Below the pieces are notes generated by a model. The model made no database searches, was not told the DNA's origin, and worked only from the letters and a program-made list of their open reading frames with translations. DNA of 22,189 nt from Phoronis ovalis (lineage: Eukaryota > Phoronida > Phoronidae): contig JAOXYB010016965.1 in the NCBI GenBank assembly GCA_028565635.1, positions 4,551-26,739 of the forward strand, in the 5' to 3' direction. The position numbers were made by a program, and so were the translations under genes. Shown here piece by piece: positions 1-10,204 of this stretch; positions within the stretch are counted from its first letter, which is position 1, and the number at the start of each line of letters is the position of its first letter.

Positions 1-731
1 CTAAAACTAAGGAGTTCATTGTAACAATGCATAACTGTCATGTGTTTTGCTTTTTGTTGGAGGGTGGGGACCAGGCTTAACTTTAAGATTGCCATGTGTT
101 CATTTAGACATACAATACATTTTAAGAAAGCCACCCCAGGTTTCTTCAATATCCGATGATTAAAATTATAAACCAAAATGATAACATTGCAATTTAAAAA
201 ATACAGAGGTAATTTTACAATTAAATTTTCTTAACATTAACTTTTTTGTTTCAGTTTTTTTTGCATGGAACAAACTTTTTGTTTTGGAAAAAAATGAATA
301 AGTGTTTAGTCATATATTACAAATTTTTGTTTTGTATTTAAAACTATTTGTCTATCTGAAATTACCGCTTTGCTATATATGCAAAGAACAAACTCAAAAA
401 CCCTCTCACAATTAGTGTATACATTGTATGTATATAATTAATCACTTCAAAAATAGAAAATGTCAATTTTATGATATTGTAAACTTTTTTAACACACAAT
501 GCTTTTTTATGAAATAGGCAGACTGATAGAAGTGCTTTTAAAAAAGTACATTGGAGGGATGTTCTATTTTTATTTAAATATAAAAGTGTAAATAGACACA
601 AGCCTATTAAAAGTTATTCCAAAGTATTAACAAGCTCTTTAATTGTAATGTTAATTAACTGTGAAACAAAAGAGCCAATCCAACTTATAAATATAACAAT
701 AATATAAATATAAATATAACAATAATATTTT
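1..731. other. AT-rich stretch without recognisable genes
   Basis: All six frames are broken by frequent stops; the longest is a 79-codon minus-strand frame at 362-601 with low-complexity, Phe/Leu/Lys-rich content typical of AT-rich chance frames. No RNA gene, promoter or transposon end is visible. The only local structure is the short tandem repeat at 687-728, listed separately. Confidence 0.8.
687..728. repeat. two-copy 23-bp tandem repeat
   Basis: The 19-mer ATAAATATAACAATAATAT occurs exactly at 687-705 and again at 710-728, giving a 23-bp period. It ends just before the foldback element. It is not found on that element's right side, so it is not a target-site duplication. Replication slippage is the simplest origin. 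Confidence 0.7.
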
Positions 732-1347
732 TTAACATAGCAAGACCTGTTCGGGACAATTTATTCACACTTTGAGTCAGATTTAAATAGACCTCTAAAA
801 GTATACATTTTCAGAAGATATTAACTTGAGGACTATGGAAAATCACTTTACTGACTTATCTATCACATGATTATGTAATCAGTAAGGGGCCATTTTGGGT
901 AAAAATTCATGTTTTCAAAAATATAAACTTCATAGAAGCTAAAATTAATTTCCAACCAGGAATTCTAATAACCTGTAAATATTTCTTTTGAGTGACACAA
1001 AATTAAAAAATTTGAGACACATTTTTGGAGAATATCTCTATTTGAAGTTAATGTTGGCTAAGTTTCAATTTAGTATCTACAGGTGTGTTGGACTTACTGT
1101 ACATATTTTTGAAGTTTACATTTTGAAAAACATGAATTTTTACCCACTGAAATGATCTCCTCACTGATTGCATAATCATGTGACAGATAATTATATAAGT
1201 AATATAAATTTTCCTAATCCTTAAGTTAATACTTTATTTCTAAAAATGTATACTTTTATTAGTTTATTTGGTCATTAAACTGCCCAAAATTCTATTTGAA
1301 GTATATAGTGCAAACAATTGGTCCCGAAGGGGTCTATCCACCTTAAA
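732..1347. mobile_element. foldback / MITE-like element with long imperfect inverted arms
   Basis: The left arm (about 744-931) reads as the approximate reverse complement of the right arm (about 1110-1336). Paired landmarks are GACCTGTTCGGGAC (744) with GTCCCGAAGGGGTC (1321-1334), GTATACATTTT (801) with AAAATGTATAC (1243-1253), ATCACATGATTATG (about 863) with CATAATCATGTGA (about 1171), and GGGTAAAAATTCATGTTTT (about 896) with its complement near 1130. About 178 bp of unpaired DNA (932-1109) separates the arms. The best-conserved part is the inner 130 bp; the outer arm carries indels. The right end runs into CACCTTAAA at 1339-1347, a motif seen twice more in the window. There is no transposase frame, so this would be a non-autonomous copy. 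The exact ends and a target-site duplication cannot be fixed from one copy. The inverted repeat is certain; transposon origin is inferred. Confidence 0.8.
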
Positions 1348-3659
1348 TTTTGTTTTAATAAAATTTATTGCTCCTTGGGATACTTGATGATAATTCTAAA
1401 ATTAGCATGATAAAAATCAATTTTTTTTTCCAATCTGATAACTGAATAAACTTTGTAAAATTAAAAGGATTTTTTTTTTGCTGAAAATGTGAAGTATTAA
1501 CATCCGTTTTACTTTGGTAAAAAACACACTTCAAATGCACTGCCATATTTCTTGAAGAAGTTTGTCAATTCTATAGAATGACTGAATATTTGAATCTGAT
1601 AAATTTTGAAAATCTAAAAATAGAGGGTTTTTGAAATTTGTTGGATAATTATGAAATCTGGAAAAGGAGAATGTACATATTTTAGAGCAATGATTTTTAT
1701 CATATTACAAGTCAGTGATTCTTAAATATACTGTAGAATTACATTACAGTTCAGTCAAAAATCGTAGATTTGAATTTAACATAAAACAATAATTAGTTAT
1801 TCCATTATTATAATGAAAAATTATTTGTAGAAATCAGATTATCCAAAAATATTTTGGTGTGATTTTACATTTGTACCAAACATTTCAAAAATACTTAAAG
1901 TTTAGAATCAAATGTCTATAAAGATAACAAAAATAATAACTACAATTTAACACATTTTACAGTAAACAAATTGTACACAGATAGATTCAGAATAATAGTA
2001 ACTTGAAATTAATAGACCCTTCTTGAATTGTAGTTTCCTAGGTTTATCACTGGAGGACATGTGGACTATGGGACCATTATATTCATACAAAATAAAATAA
2101 CATATCTTATGCACAAAATCTTATTTATTCTGCTACAAAAAAAAAATGAAATAACAAATACTTCTTTCTAGATCCTTTATAATCAGTACATATAAAAAAG
2201 ATTTCTTGAAGAATTAAAAACTTAAACAATTTTCAATGTGTTGAAAGCTAGGCTAACACTCATATTTCACAATTTCTTGCCATATCTCTTAGTGGACAAA
2301 ATGTGAAACTGTAACTAGAAATGTCACATGAATTTAGCCACCAAGGATTCCTCATGTCTTAAAAATTGCAAAATATACACCTTTAAGAATCTCCTGGATT
2401 TGCACCTATGCGATAGTAGCTGATAAGTACATGTGTTCTGTCACGTAAACATGGAAACTTGGAATCAGTTCAAGGGTATTATATGTTCCCAGTCATGTAC
2501 ATTTATTTCCTTCAATAGGGGTAGTACTATGTGGTACTAGTTTTCAGAGATTGACAGATTCACCAATGTTCACAAAAATGTTGATAAGGCTAACATTTGA
2601 TACATTTGAATAACCAGGAAAGTGAAACAAGCTAAATTATGTCATATTGATCATTTAAATAATAAGGTTAAACCAATTGTTTATGTAAACTGCAAATATC
2701 CAATAAAATAAACAAATGTACAGAAACACAACAAATGTATGAAATACACTAATAGGTTTGTTCTCTATGACAATTTATGTAAACAAAGAAGGCTATTGAA
2801 CTTCTGATACAAACACATGACTGCTTTAATGTTAATCTGATTGAAATGATTCAGATTAAGGTTTAATCCATGTTTAATTATTTTTTATAGCCGATGCATT
2901 TATTCTGTGTACATAAAACAAGTAGTTTCAGGACTGTAATACAGAGAGACATCTGGTGGTAAAATTTGTCTTCCTCCATTATGACCCCATCTGTTCTACT
3001 AGTGATAAGCTACCACCACCTAAGAATTAAATTTTTGAAAGCACCTCTGTGCTACATGTACCAATTAACAACAACAGACACATTTAAGTATACCTATATC
3101 ATTTCAACAAAAAGTTTCTTAATAAAAAGTCACATAAAAGAAAAATCGGAAAATAATTTATGTAAGTTGAGAATTAGGTCAAAAAATATGACAGCAGCCA
3201 TTTTTAAAGATGGTTCTATGCATCTACAGAATCTATTTCCTAAATCTGGCACATAATAGAGGTATACTTAAGATCCATTACATTAATATCCACTACAGTA
3301 TCTACTAAACTGCTGCATTGAATAATAAATCTGGCTAAGGCCTTTCATTTTTCTGATACTTGAAAAACAAAACTGACCCTTGAAATAATCCTGGATCTGT
3401 CTTGGCATGAATGCCACCCTCACTTGGCATAAAAAAAATATAGTGATATGCCTATGAAGTGAAAATTGCATTGTTTATATGCATTTAATATTATACTTAA
3501 AAACTGATTAACACATTGGCGGTATATAATTTGTTAATGTACCTATATAGTCCTTCGAATTCAAGATCTATACAACACAAATTACTTTCAAGTGTACAAA
3601 AAAACATAATTTTGTTCTAATCTGCTTATTGATTTTTCTAAAGCTGTGCCAGGCTTTAC
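1348..3659. other. AT-rich stretch without recognisable genes
   Basis: No frame longer than 96 codons occurs (the longest is plus, 2966-3256) and none resembles a known family; the 96-codon frame is Lys/Ile/Ser-rich with no domain. Short poly-A and poly-T runs are frequent, for example near 1427, 1472 and 2138. The hairpin at 2832-2859 and a TAGTAC/GTACTA inverted repeat at 2522-2539 are the only small structures I noted. Confidence 0.75.
2832..2859. repeat. 9-bp-arm inverted repeat (hairpin)
   Basis: TTAATCTGA at 2832-2840 is perfectly complementary to TCAGATTAA at 2851-2859, with a 10-nt loop. There is no U-tract or coding context to make it a terminator, and it is too short for a microRNA precursor. 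Confidence 0.6.
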
Positions 3660-3912
3660 TTGACATCGAGATAGAAGTCACGAACCCTTTTCTCTTGGCG
3701 TTTTTTCAAATTATATAATGTTAATTTATATACGACCTTATACGGTATAGTCAAGTCAATAAAAACAGCATGGCAAATTTATATGCGCTTTCGTGTACAA
3801 TTACACGAAGGAATCTACGTAGGTGTGTTTCTTTACATATAGGTGTATGTGACAAGGTTTCGGCATTTTATCTTTAAAACAGCTACACGATTTAGGAAAT
3901 TTTACTAATGGC
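3660..3912. promoter_or_regulatory. CpG-retaining, palindrome-rich block (possible regulatory element)
   Basis: I count 12 CpG dinucleotides between 3667 and 3912, against one in the next 420 bases or so. The block contains the perfect hairpin at 3790-3809, the palindrome CTACGTAG at 3815-3822, and AT-rich TATA-like stretches (TTATATAA near 3711, TTTATATAC near 3725). No frame is coding-like. CpG retention in an otherwise CpG-depleted animal sequence can mark DNA that stays unmethylated, such as a promoter or enhancer, or DNA inserted recently. The function is inference; the CpG clustering is seen directly. Confidence 0.35.
3790..3809. repeat. perfect 8-bp-arm hairpin in CpG block
   Basis: TTCGTGTA at 3790-3797 pairs with TACACGAA at 3802-3809 across a CAAT loop. 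One G-T wobble extends the stem to 10 bp. The arms hold G and C, so chance formation is less likely than for the AT-only palindromes elsewhere. It could be a dimeric protein site or a cruciform; nothing identifies a partner. Confidence 0.6.
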
Positions 3913-6299
3913 GTAACAAATAAGAGTGCATGAAAGGCATTTGAATAACACATGATAAAAAATACCTTGATCTTTATAAACTAGAACCACATATTTCTCA
4001 TATTTCACCAAACTTACATTAATTGGCCAATGCATAAATTATGATTTGGCAACACAACTCCCCAAAATTCCAAGGGTTTTAATATAGTGCCATCAAGCAA
4101 GATTAAGTACCACAATCTGAGATCTTAAGGATTGTACTTACTATGGGGTCTGATAATAATGGCTATTCTTTTTGACATAAGCATTCTTTGGGAGATGGAT
4201 TGCAACTTTCCCAACCATCAGTTGCCATATACAGAGTGCCAAGTATGAATACAAAGCAAATTTATTCCATACCAAGATGCATTCAAATGTCAAATTGTTT
4301 GTATCAGTCTGATTGACAAAAGAGAAATAGGTGCTTATGAATTATTGCTATGATTCTCAAATTATACGCTCTGTTGTTGAAAACATGCCAAAGGTGTCAT
4401 ACTGTACAGGAAATAAACTAGCACACAGCTTTGGGCAAAAATATTAACCTATTTGCCACAGAGAGAGAGACGTTTTCGTCAGTAAAATGTCATGCAAAAA
4501 TATCAGAGATTATGTCTTTTATTTATTAGATTATTTACTGATGTTGCCAAGATGTTCCCTGTGGCTCTACAATGTACAAAAGCAGTATTATTTTTGAAGA
4601 AGTAAAAATACACAAAAATGGATGAGTAATTAAAAATATGTTTACATATATTAAAAATACTATCTTAAAATCCTAACCACCAGTATTGGATTTACTAACT
4701 AATGTTGAAAATGTCTTTTTTAAGGTATATTGCAAAAAGCAATAAAAATGTGTTGAAAAAAATACAAAATATTTACAGTAAAAAATATACAAAAATGTAT
4801 TCATTACAGTAATTTATTTTAGTTCCATGTATTGCTCAAATATTTAGATGAACAAAAAATATGATATAAAGTATAATTGATAACCTGCTGATAATAATAA
4901 AATATCTTTGAAAACAATATTAAACTACACATTCTTAAGTTAGTAAGAATTAGCTTTCTTCACTAAGAATAGAAAATTTAAATCTGGCTGTTTTTGAGTT
5001 AATTGTTCCATTTTTACAGAATATTAAATGAACAAAAAAATAAAGATAAAAATTTTTAAAAAATATACTAAAGTAAAAAATAGTTATATATTAAGAAGAA
5101 AAATATAAAAGGAACAGATGCATGGGCTTCAAACATGCCAATGCGTAATTTTTTATTATAATCACAATGCACGGAAAATAATCCAACTGCACAACTGATC
5201 TTAAAAGTAAACATGTTTATGGATCTGCTTCTATACAACGTAATAATGTAATGAGTCTATAAATGCATTAACCTTTATCTGTCCTAAAATGATATTTTGC
5301 CTATTTAGATAAACAGGAATAAATAACAGAAAAAAAATGTACTTCTTGTTTTTGTGGTTTTATAACTCACGTTGTGCTCTTTATTTCCATTAAAAATTCC
5401 ACAAACAGACAATCCCTCAACAAAAATAAAGAGCTAGTATTTTTTAAATAAAAAAAATGAAAAGTAATTTCACCCCATATATTGTCTAAAAGGTAGTACA
5501 ATATTCAAAAATTTCAAAGAGAAAGACAGTGATTTGTTTTTCATATATTTTTCAAACCTAATATATTTTGTTCTTGATCTCTAAATATTTTAATATTTAG
5601 TTATTTGTGCACAAAAGTTATATTATTTTACTTAGAAAAATGCCTTAGTGGATACTTTTAAGCTCTTATAATTACAAATAAATCTTGAAATAAAAAGACC
5701 TTTAAAATTTCTATGCAGATAACTGTCTTGTAATAAAAAAAAATGAACAAAAAATAAAAAATAACGAAACAAATTTCAAATGGGAATTGAAAAAAATCCT
5801 TTTTCAATATAGAATCAACCATTGTTAAAAATGAAAAATACATTTGAAACATCCCTGTTCAATCATTCTAGAGAAATAAATACATAAATAACATTGCATC
5901 TTGTACTACAAGAAAATAAATAATAAATACAACTAAATTCAAAAACTGACATTTAACAAGTAACAAAAATTATCTAAAAATACATTCACCTGGGAATGAA
6001 AATGTTTCAAAATTTAATATTGAATCAAGAATGATTTATAGTAAAATATTTTCTAAAAAATAAAAATATATTATGGAAAACATGTCAAGCATACCTAGAT
6101 AATATAAATAATATTCTTCTTAATAATAATATATATTCGTTTAATTTTAAACATACAAAACTAATAGAAAGTAATCTTAAAAATGTAAAAAAAATTACAA
6201 CAAATAAGAAAATAGAATCCTGTTTATTTTTCAATTTAATTTCTTTCACATCAAAACAATACACTGCCTAATTAAAACCTTGTGAATTAAAATCAATCA
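3913..6299. other. A-rich, gene-free stretch
   Basis: No recognisable gene. From about 4560 to 6260 the plus strand is markedly richer in A than T and very poor in G, with recurring AAAAAT and CTAAAAAT strings. One sampled line (5881-5940) has 31 A to 17 T. Such asymmetry can occur in introns or UTRs transcribed from the opposite (minus) strand, but also in A-rich repeats. A 7-bp-arm inverted repeat (ATTCTTA/TAAGAAT) lies at 4932-4951. The short minus frame at 5658-5852 is Phe/Ile-rich, as expected from the complement of A-runs. Confidence 0.7.
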
Positions 6300-6480
6300 T
6301 TAACTTAGATCTTGAAATTTCACCTGACGTCGGAGTGCTGCTTTTAGATAATCTTTCTAGCTGCGCAATTTAATTGATACCGTGCCAGAAAAATGTACGC
6401 AATATGAATATCGTGCCAAGAAAATAGCACGCTTTGCAATTTACATAATAAAACTGATGAAATCGCAATTGTTCCCTCTG
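6300..6480. promoter_or_regulatory. CpG-retaining block with CRE-like core
   Basis: Eight CpGs lie between 6328 and 6464 in a CpG-poor setting. TGACGTC at 6325-6331 matches seven of the eight bases of the cAMP-response element TGACGTCA. On the minus strand an 18-codon frame (6303-6356, KDYLKAALRRQVKFQDLS then TAA) has less biased composition than its surroundings and starts just after an AG. It is too short to call an exon. Regulatory or exonic status is inference only. Confidence 0.25.
6378..6433. repeat. degenerate 30-bp tandem pair
   Basis: TACCGTGCCAGAAAAAT (from 6379) and TATCGTGCCAAGAAAAT (from 6409) agree at 14 of 17 positions, 30 bp apart, and each is followed by a short ACGC-containing tail. 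It lies in the CpG-retaining block, so it may be a duplicated protein site or an old slippage product. Confidence 0.4.
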
Positions 6481-6842
6481 AAAGCAATAACTCATTTTTT
6501 TTCTCCAAAATATGAAATATTAATTAACAATTTGTTTGCATTACAATAAAAATTGACATCCATTAATTCTAGTGTTATATAAATTCATTTTAATTTTAGC
6601 AGCCAAGATCACGAGGTAATTCAGCGAGGTGCAGATGTACTGCTAAACACTTCTGGCAATTAATCAAATTCATGATCAAGCGCACTGTATTTCTTATAAT
6701 AAAGTCTTTAAAATAAATCCAATTAATATTCAAGTTCCAAGAACATTTGACTGCACAAGTACATTTGTAAACAATTTTAAGTAATGACCTAAAGTTACTA
6801 ATAATATGCAAGCTTTCAACATGCCCATCACCCTGCACAGTA

Positions 6843-6856
6843 GTGCCCCCTGTTGT
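6843..6856 (-). promoter_or_regulatory. CTCF-like motif
   Basis: The minus strand reads ACAACAGGGGGCAC, matching the vertebrate CTCF core CCASYAGRKGGCRS at 12 of 14 positions, with the whole AGRKGGCRS part intact. A G-rich string like this is rare in 70% AT DNA. CTCF exists in many bilaterians, but binding here is not shown. Confidence 0.25.
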
Positions 6857-7346
6857 CTATTTCTTTCATTTCTCGAATTGTGCATAAATAATTATCTTCC
6901 ACAATATATTAAATTTAATGGTCAAAGGCAATTAATACAAGCTTTTTCAGCAGCATCAGGAAATCAAAGCTCTTATCAAAATTACATTAAGATCGTACTA
7001 AACTTTCGCGTAGATACAGAACCTACAAAAATATGAAAAAGGAAAGTAATATTGTTCTATGTAACGTCATTGAAATCATTGCTAATGATCAGCAAAAAGC
7101 ATTATTGCTTATTTCACAATCAACAACATTTTCAACACAGGCTATTTTTGCCTTAATTTTTTTTTCAGATGTAGGCTTATTCTAAGGAAAACACTCCAAA
7201 TGCTAAAATTATTTGTAATCAAATTGCATAGGGGTTCTCCTAATCGTTAACAGAAAAGGACTACATGTGTCATATCAAAAGAAATTTTTAAAAAGATGCC
7301 ATATCATAGCACCGAGACACATTAACATATGATTTGGGTCGTCAAA

Positions 7347-7365
7347 GATAGCTAGGTTAGCTATC
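7347..7365. repeat. perfect 8-bp-arm hairpin
   Basis: GATAGCTA at 7347-7354 and TAGCTATC at 7358-7365 flank a GGT loop. There is no neighbouring gene and no assigned function. Confidence 0.55.
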
Positions 7366-8421
7366 ACATACCAAAAATGTATTTTTTATCAATTATAATC
7401 ATATTAATATCTTAATATTTAATGAGATAACCTAATCAACAAGCTCAAAACACAATATGATTTCTTTGAAAACATGACAAAAGTAATTTTCTTCAAATAC
7501 ACGCAACATGCTCATAGATTGACTAGCATGAAATATTTGTAAAACTTCTTTTATTTTTAGTACTTAAAACGTTATGTAAAACAGAATGCAATTTAAGTAT
7601 ATTTATCTTAAAACAATATTGTTTAAATATATTGTAAATGTATACATTTTGCACGCATGTAAATAATATCGCCCTCTTGCAGTACATCCTAGCATAAGTT
7701 GCCGATAGTCTAATTATTTCCAAAGCAAATACCAGGTTTTTTTAACATTCAATCTTAATTTTTACAGCTTTCAATGAAGAAAATATTTTCTTCACAGTTT
7801 TTGGTATCAAATAATTCTATTAAATTTCCATTACTAATAACATTTCAATAGATGATAAAGCCTTCATAAAAGTTTTAGTCTAGTTTACATGCATTCTGTG
7901 TGATCTGGGCATCTAAAAATACCCAGATGATTGAAATATATGTCTTCCTCATTGACCTCACAGCAGATTCAAGGTAACTGACTTCCTTTGTACTTACTAA
8001 ACCTATATAAAATGTGGTAAATATCTTATCACACCTTATGTTCCAGTACCCTAGGCTTTGATATCATAATTTCACAAACCACAAATTCCATCATCATCTC
8101 AGAATGTTGGCAAAATCATTTTAATTGCAAAATTTAAATGAAGCTTACTTAATTAAATGTAATATGTTTAACATTACCTGGAAATTGGAGGTGATTTTGG
8201 GCATTGTTTAAAAATCTGACTAGTTCTTCTCTAATTAGTAACTAAATTTAAAAAATCCCTGAATGTACATATGACTAAATTTTGAAGAATTATCACAAAG
8301 AATAAGTCAACCAATGTCATTGTTCTGTATTTACAGGAGTCTCTTTATTTCTGTAATTTTATGCCTAATTTCTTTTTATTACCAACAGATGCAACACATT
8401 AGAACAGGTGCAGCTATCAGT

Positions 8422-8569
8422 GAAGGTATGATAACTGGTATGCCATATCTTATAAAATTAAAATTAAGTTAAAGTTGTTTTTGACTTTGGATTAAAAGAT
8501 CAGATATATAAATTTAAAAATTTATAATTATAAATTTGTGTTATTTTCATGCAGTATGACAAAAAATAT
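8422..8569 (+). repeat. direct repeat, copy 1
   Basis: This segment aligns collinearly with 8826-8959. Shared blocks include GAAGGTRTGATAAC, GGTATG, CTTATAAAAT/CTATAAAAT, TTTTTGAC, GGATTAAAAGATCAGA/GAATTAAAGCATCAGA, AATTTGTGTT, and a closing TATGACAAAAA. The copies differ by substitutions and indels of up to about 10 bp, so the duplication is old. Copy 1 contains the 20-bp palindrome at 8518-8537, which copy 2 has lost. It may be a dispersed repeat family or a tandem duplication with about a 404-bp period whose spacer has diverged. Confidence 0.65.
8518..8537. repeat. perfect 20-bp AT palindrome
   Basis: AAATTTATAATTATAAATTT is self-complementary with no loop. It overlaps a second inverted repeat (TATAAATTT at 8507-8515 with AAATTTATA at 8518-8526). 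All-AT palindromes arise easily in this composition, so only the sequence fact is claimed. Confidence 0.7.
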
Positions 8570-8825
8570 ATAAAATATGTTTCAAGAAAACAGGATCTGA
8601 ACACTGTTTTATATGGTGGCCACAGCTTTTGCAATATGGCGTAATTTCTTTTCACAAGAATGAAATGATAACATTAATTGCAATAATTTATATAGTCATT
8701 CAATTGTGCCATTAATAAACTGTAGTACCAAACAAAATTTCCTATAATAAGAACCCCCCATTTTCAACATAAAAGCATGTGTCTATTACCTTAATTTTGT
8801 GCTTTTATTCAAATTCAATACAAAC
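8570..8825. other. spacer between the two direct-repeat copies
   Basis: This AT-rich DNA has no coding signal. It includes a C6 run at 8754-8759. I could not align it to the sequence that follows copy 2. Confidence 0.6.
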
Positions 8826-8959
8826 GAAGGTGTGATAACAGGTATGCTATAAAATCAAAAAATATTTTTGACAGTAACTTGAATTAAAGCATCAGAAATA
8901 TATATTTGAAAACATATAATTTTAATTTGTGTTGCATTGATACAATATGACAAAAATAC
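8826..8959 (+). repeat. direct repeat, copy 2
   Basis: This is the diverged partner of 8422-8569, in the same orientation and with the same order of shared blocks from GAAGGTGTGATAACAGGTATG to ATATGACAAAAATA. It is about 14 bp shorter, mostly from a deletion after GGTATG. Sequence beyond the copy is not obviously shared. Confidence 0.65.
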
Positions 8960-9759
8960 AATACAAACAGAGATTAAATTTACTTTCCATATTGTCTGGC
9001 AAAACATGGTTCCTAAGCATGCCTTGAGCATTAAACAACATTTCAAAAAATAAAAATGTGTTTCAAAGTTTAATTTCGAAATTTTATTATTCTAAATGGA
9101 AATTAATCACAAAAATTAACTTCTTCTATGTTACAGCCTTTCAGTAAGTACGAGTGAGTTTGTGAATACATGTATTAAAATGGGCATCTTTCTTAATTTC
9201 CTCACATAAACAAAATGAATTCAGAAAAGATGGATTAGTGCTCTGACTTTCGTAATCAAATTTCACTGCTGCTCGCTACAAAGTGCAGTTAGTACAAACA
9301 AGTCATTTGCATAATGGACAAAATAAGATGAGTTTATATTATAAAGGAAGCATATAAAATAGAACTGTCTCGACACTTTAGCAGACTTTGAAAAACTGAC
9401 TAGACGTATCTCATTAATATATTTGTTAATTGCTTTTTTGATAATAAACTAGTGCTGCACGACTGAAGCCTGATTTTACTCATGTTTTATTCTTAAACAA
9501 TATGTAATAATTACAGCTAATCAAATGGAATACAATAGCATATGAAACTATAATACACAGCATCATTCAATCATGTCTAAAAACTTGAAATGCACATGAT
9601 TTTATAACATCATACATTATCTGAAACAAATAAAATAATTCATGTTTTAGTTTGTAAAAAATGCCTACTAATAAATGTATGCTTAAAAATCAATACTTCA
9701 TTTGTTATTATTATTATATGACCTGTCCAGTCTTGCATATTATCATGAACTTAATATGC
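8960..9759. other. AT-rich stretch without recognisable genes
   Basis: I see no gene. At 9116-9150 a good splice-acceptor-like run ending TTACAG is followed seven bases later by the perfect donor GTAAGTA, but a 7-nt microexon cannot be supported without transcripts. An exact POU-type octamer ATTTGCAT occurs at 9305-9312, which is not surprising in AT-rich DNA. Confidence 0.7.
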
Positions 9760-10020
9760 ATCGCTACCATAACAGTGAACATGTGATTTGCGAGTGATAC
9801 AAATACTGATCATATGATCCCGCTGAGGTGTTAAAGCAACTAGTTAGGTGGCAGCATGATACAGTATGTGTGGTCTGTCACCACCTGTTGACAAAGTTAT
9901 GAACTACAAGGATCCTAAAATGTTATAATTATGCACCAAGGAAACACTAGGTGTCAGCAAAAGATAGCGTTGACCACAGATGAGTAAAAACAAATGCTTG
10001 TTATCATGGAGATATCGCTA
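9760..10020. promoter_or_regulatory. GC-richer block with two CTCF-like motifs and a palindrome
   Basis: This stretch is visibly richer in G+C than its neighbours and has no long frame in any reading. It holds the 12-bp palindrome GATCATATGATC (9808-9819), AGGTGGCAG (9846-9854) and ACACTAGGTGTCAG (9944-9957). The last two match the CTCF core on the same strand about 100 bp apart. GGTGGCAG near 9847 and CTGTCACCACC near 9879 can also form a bulged stem. A conserved non-coding element, an insulator or a decayed repeat would all fit. Confidence 0.3.
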
Positions 10021-10204
10021 TTATCAGTATTATTATCTATACCAAATGTTTGCTTGTGTCTCAGGATTGACTAAATTACTCAATTGTTGGGTGCTAAATT
10101 TAATATTGTTTATGTTACCAGTCCAATCCATGAAGTATTGTCTGGTACTAAATAACTAATAAAAAAATTACTAAATTCTACACCCTGAAAAAATTATGTA
10201 ACTT

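Larger units (their letters stand above)
6481..8421. other. AT-rich stretch without recognisable genes
   Basis: Two overlapping short frames on opposite strands (6596-6838 minus, 6806-7036 plus) are of chance length and unlike any family I know. A perfect hairpin lies at 7347-7365 and a CTCF-like motif at 6843-6856; both are listed separately. Nothing else stands out. Confidence 0.75.

Noticed and set aside
2966-3256. 96-codon plus-strand frame, the longest in the window
   Set aside because: Ser/Lys/Ile/Tyr-rich content driven by base composition, with no motif, similarity or splice context; this length is expected by chance in 22 kb.
9137-9143. 7-nt microexon between TTACAG and GTAAGTA
   Set aside because: Both splice signals are good, but signals this short occur by chance and nothing links it to a coding frame.
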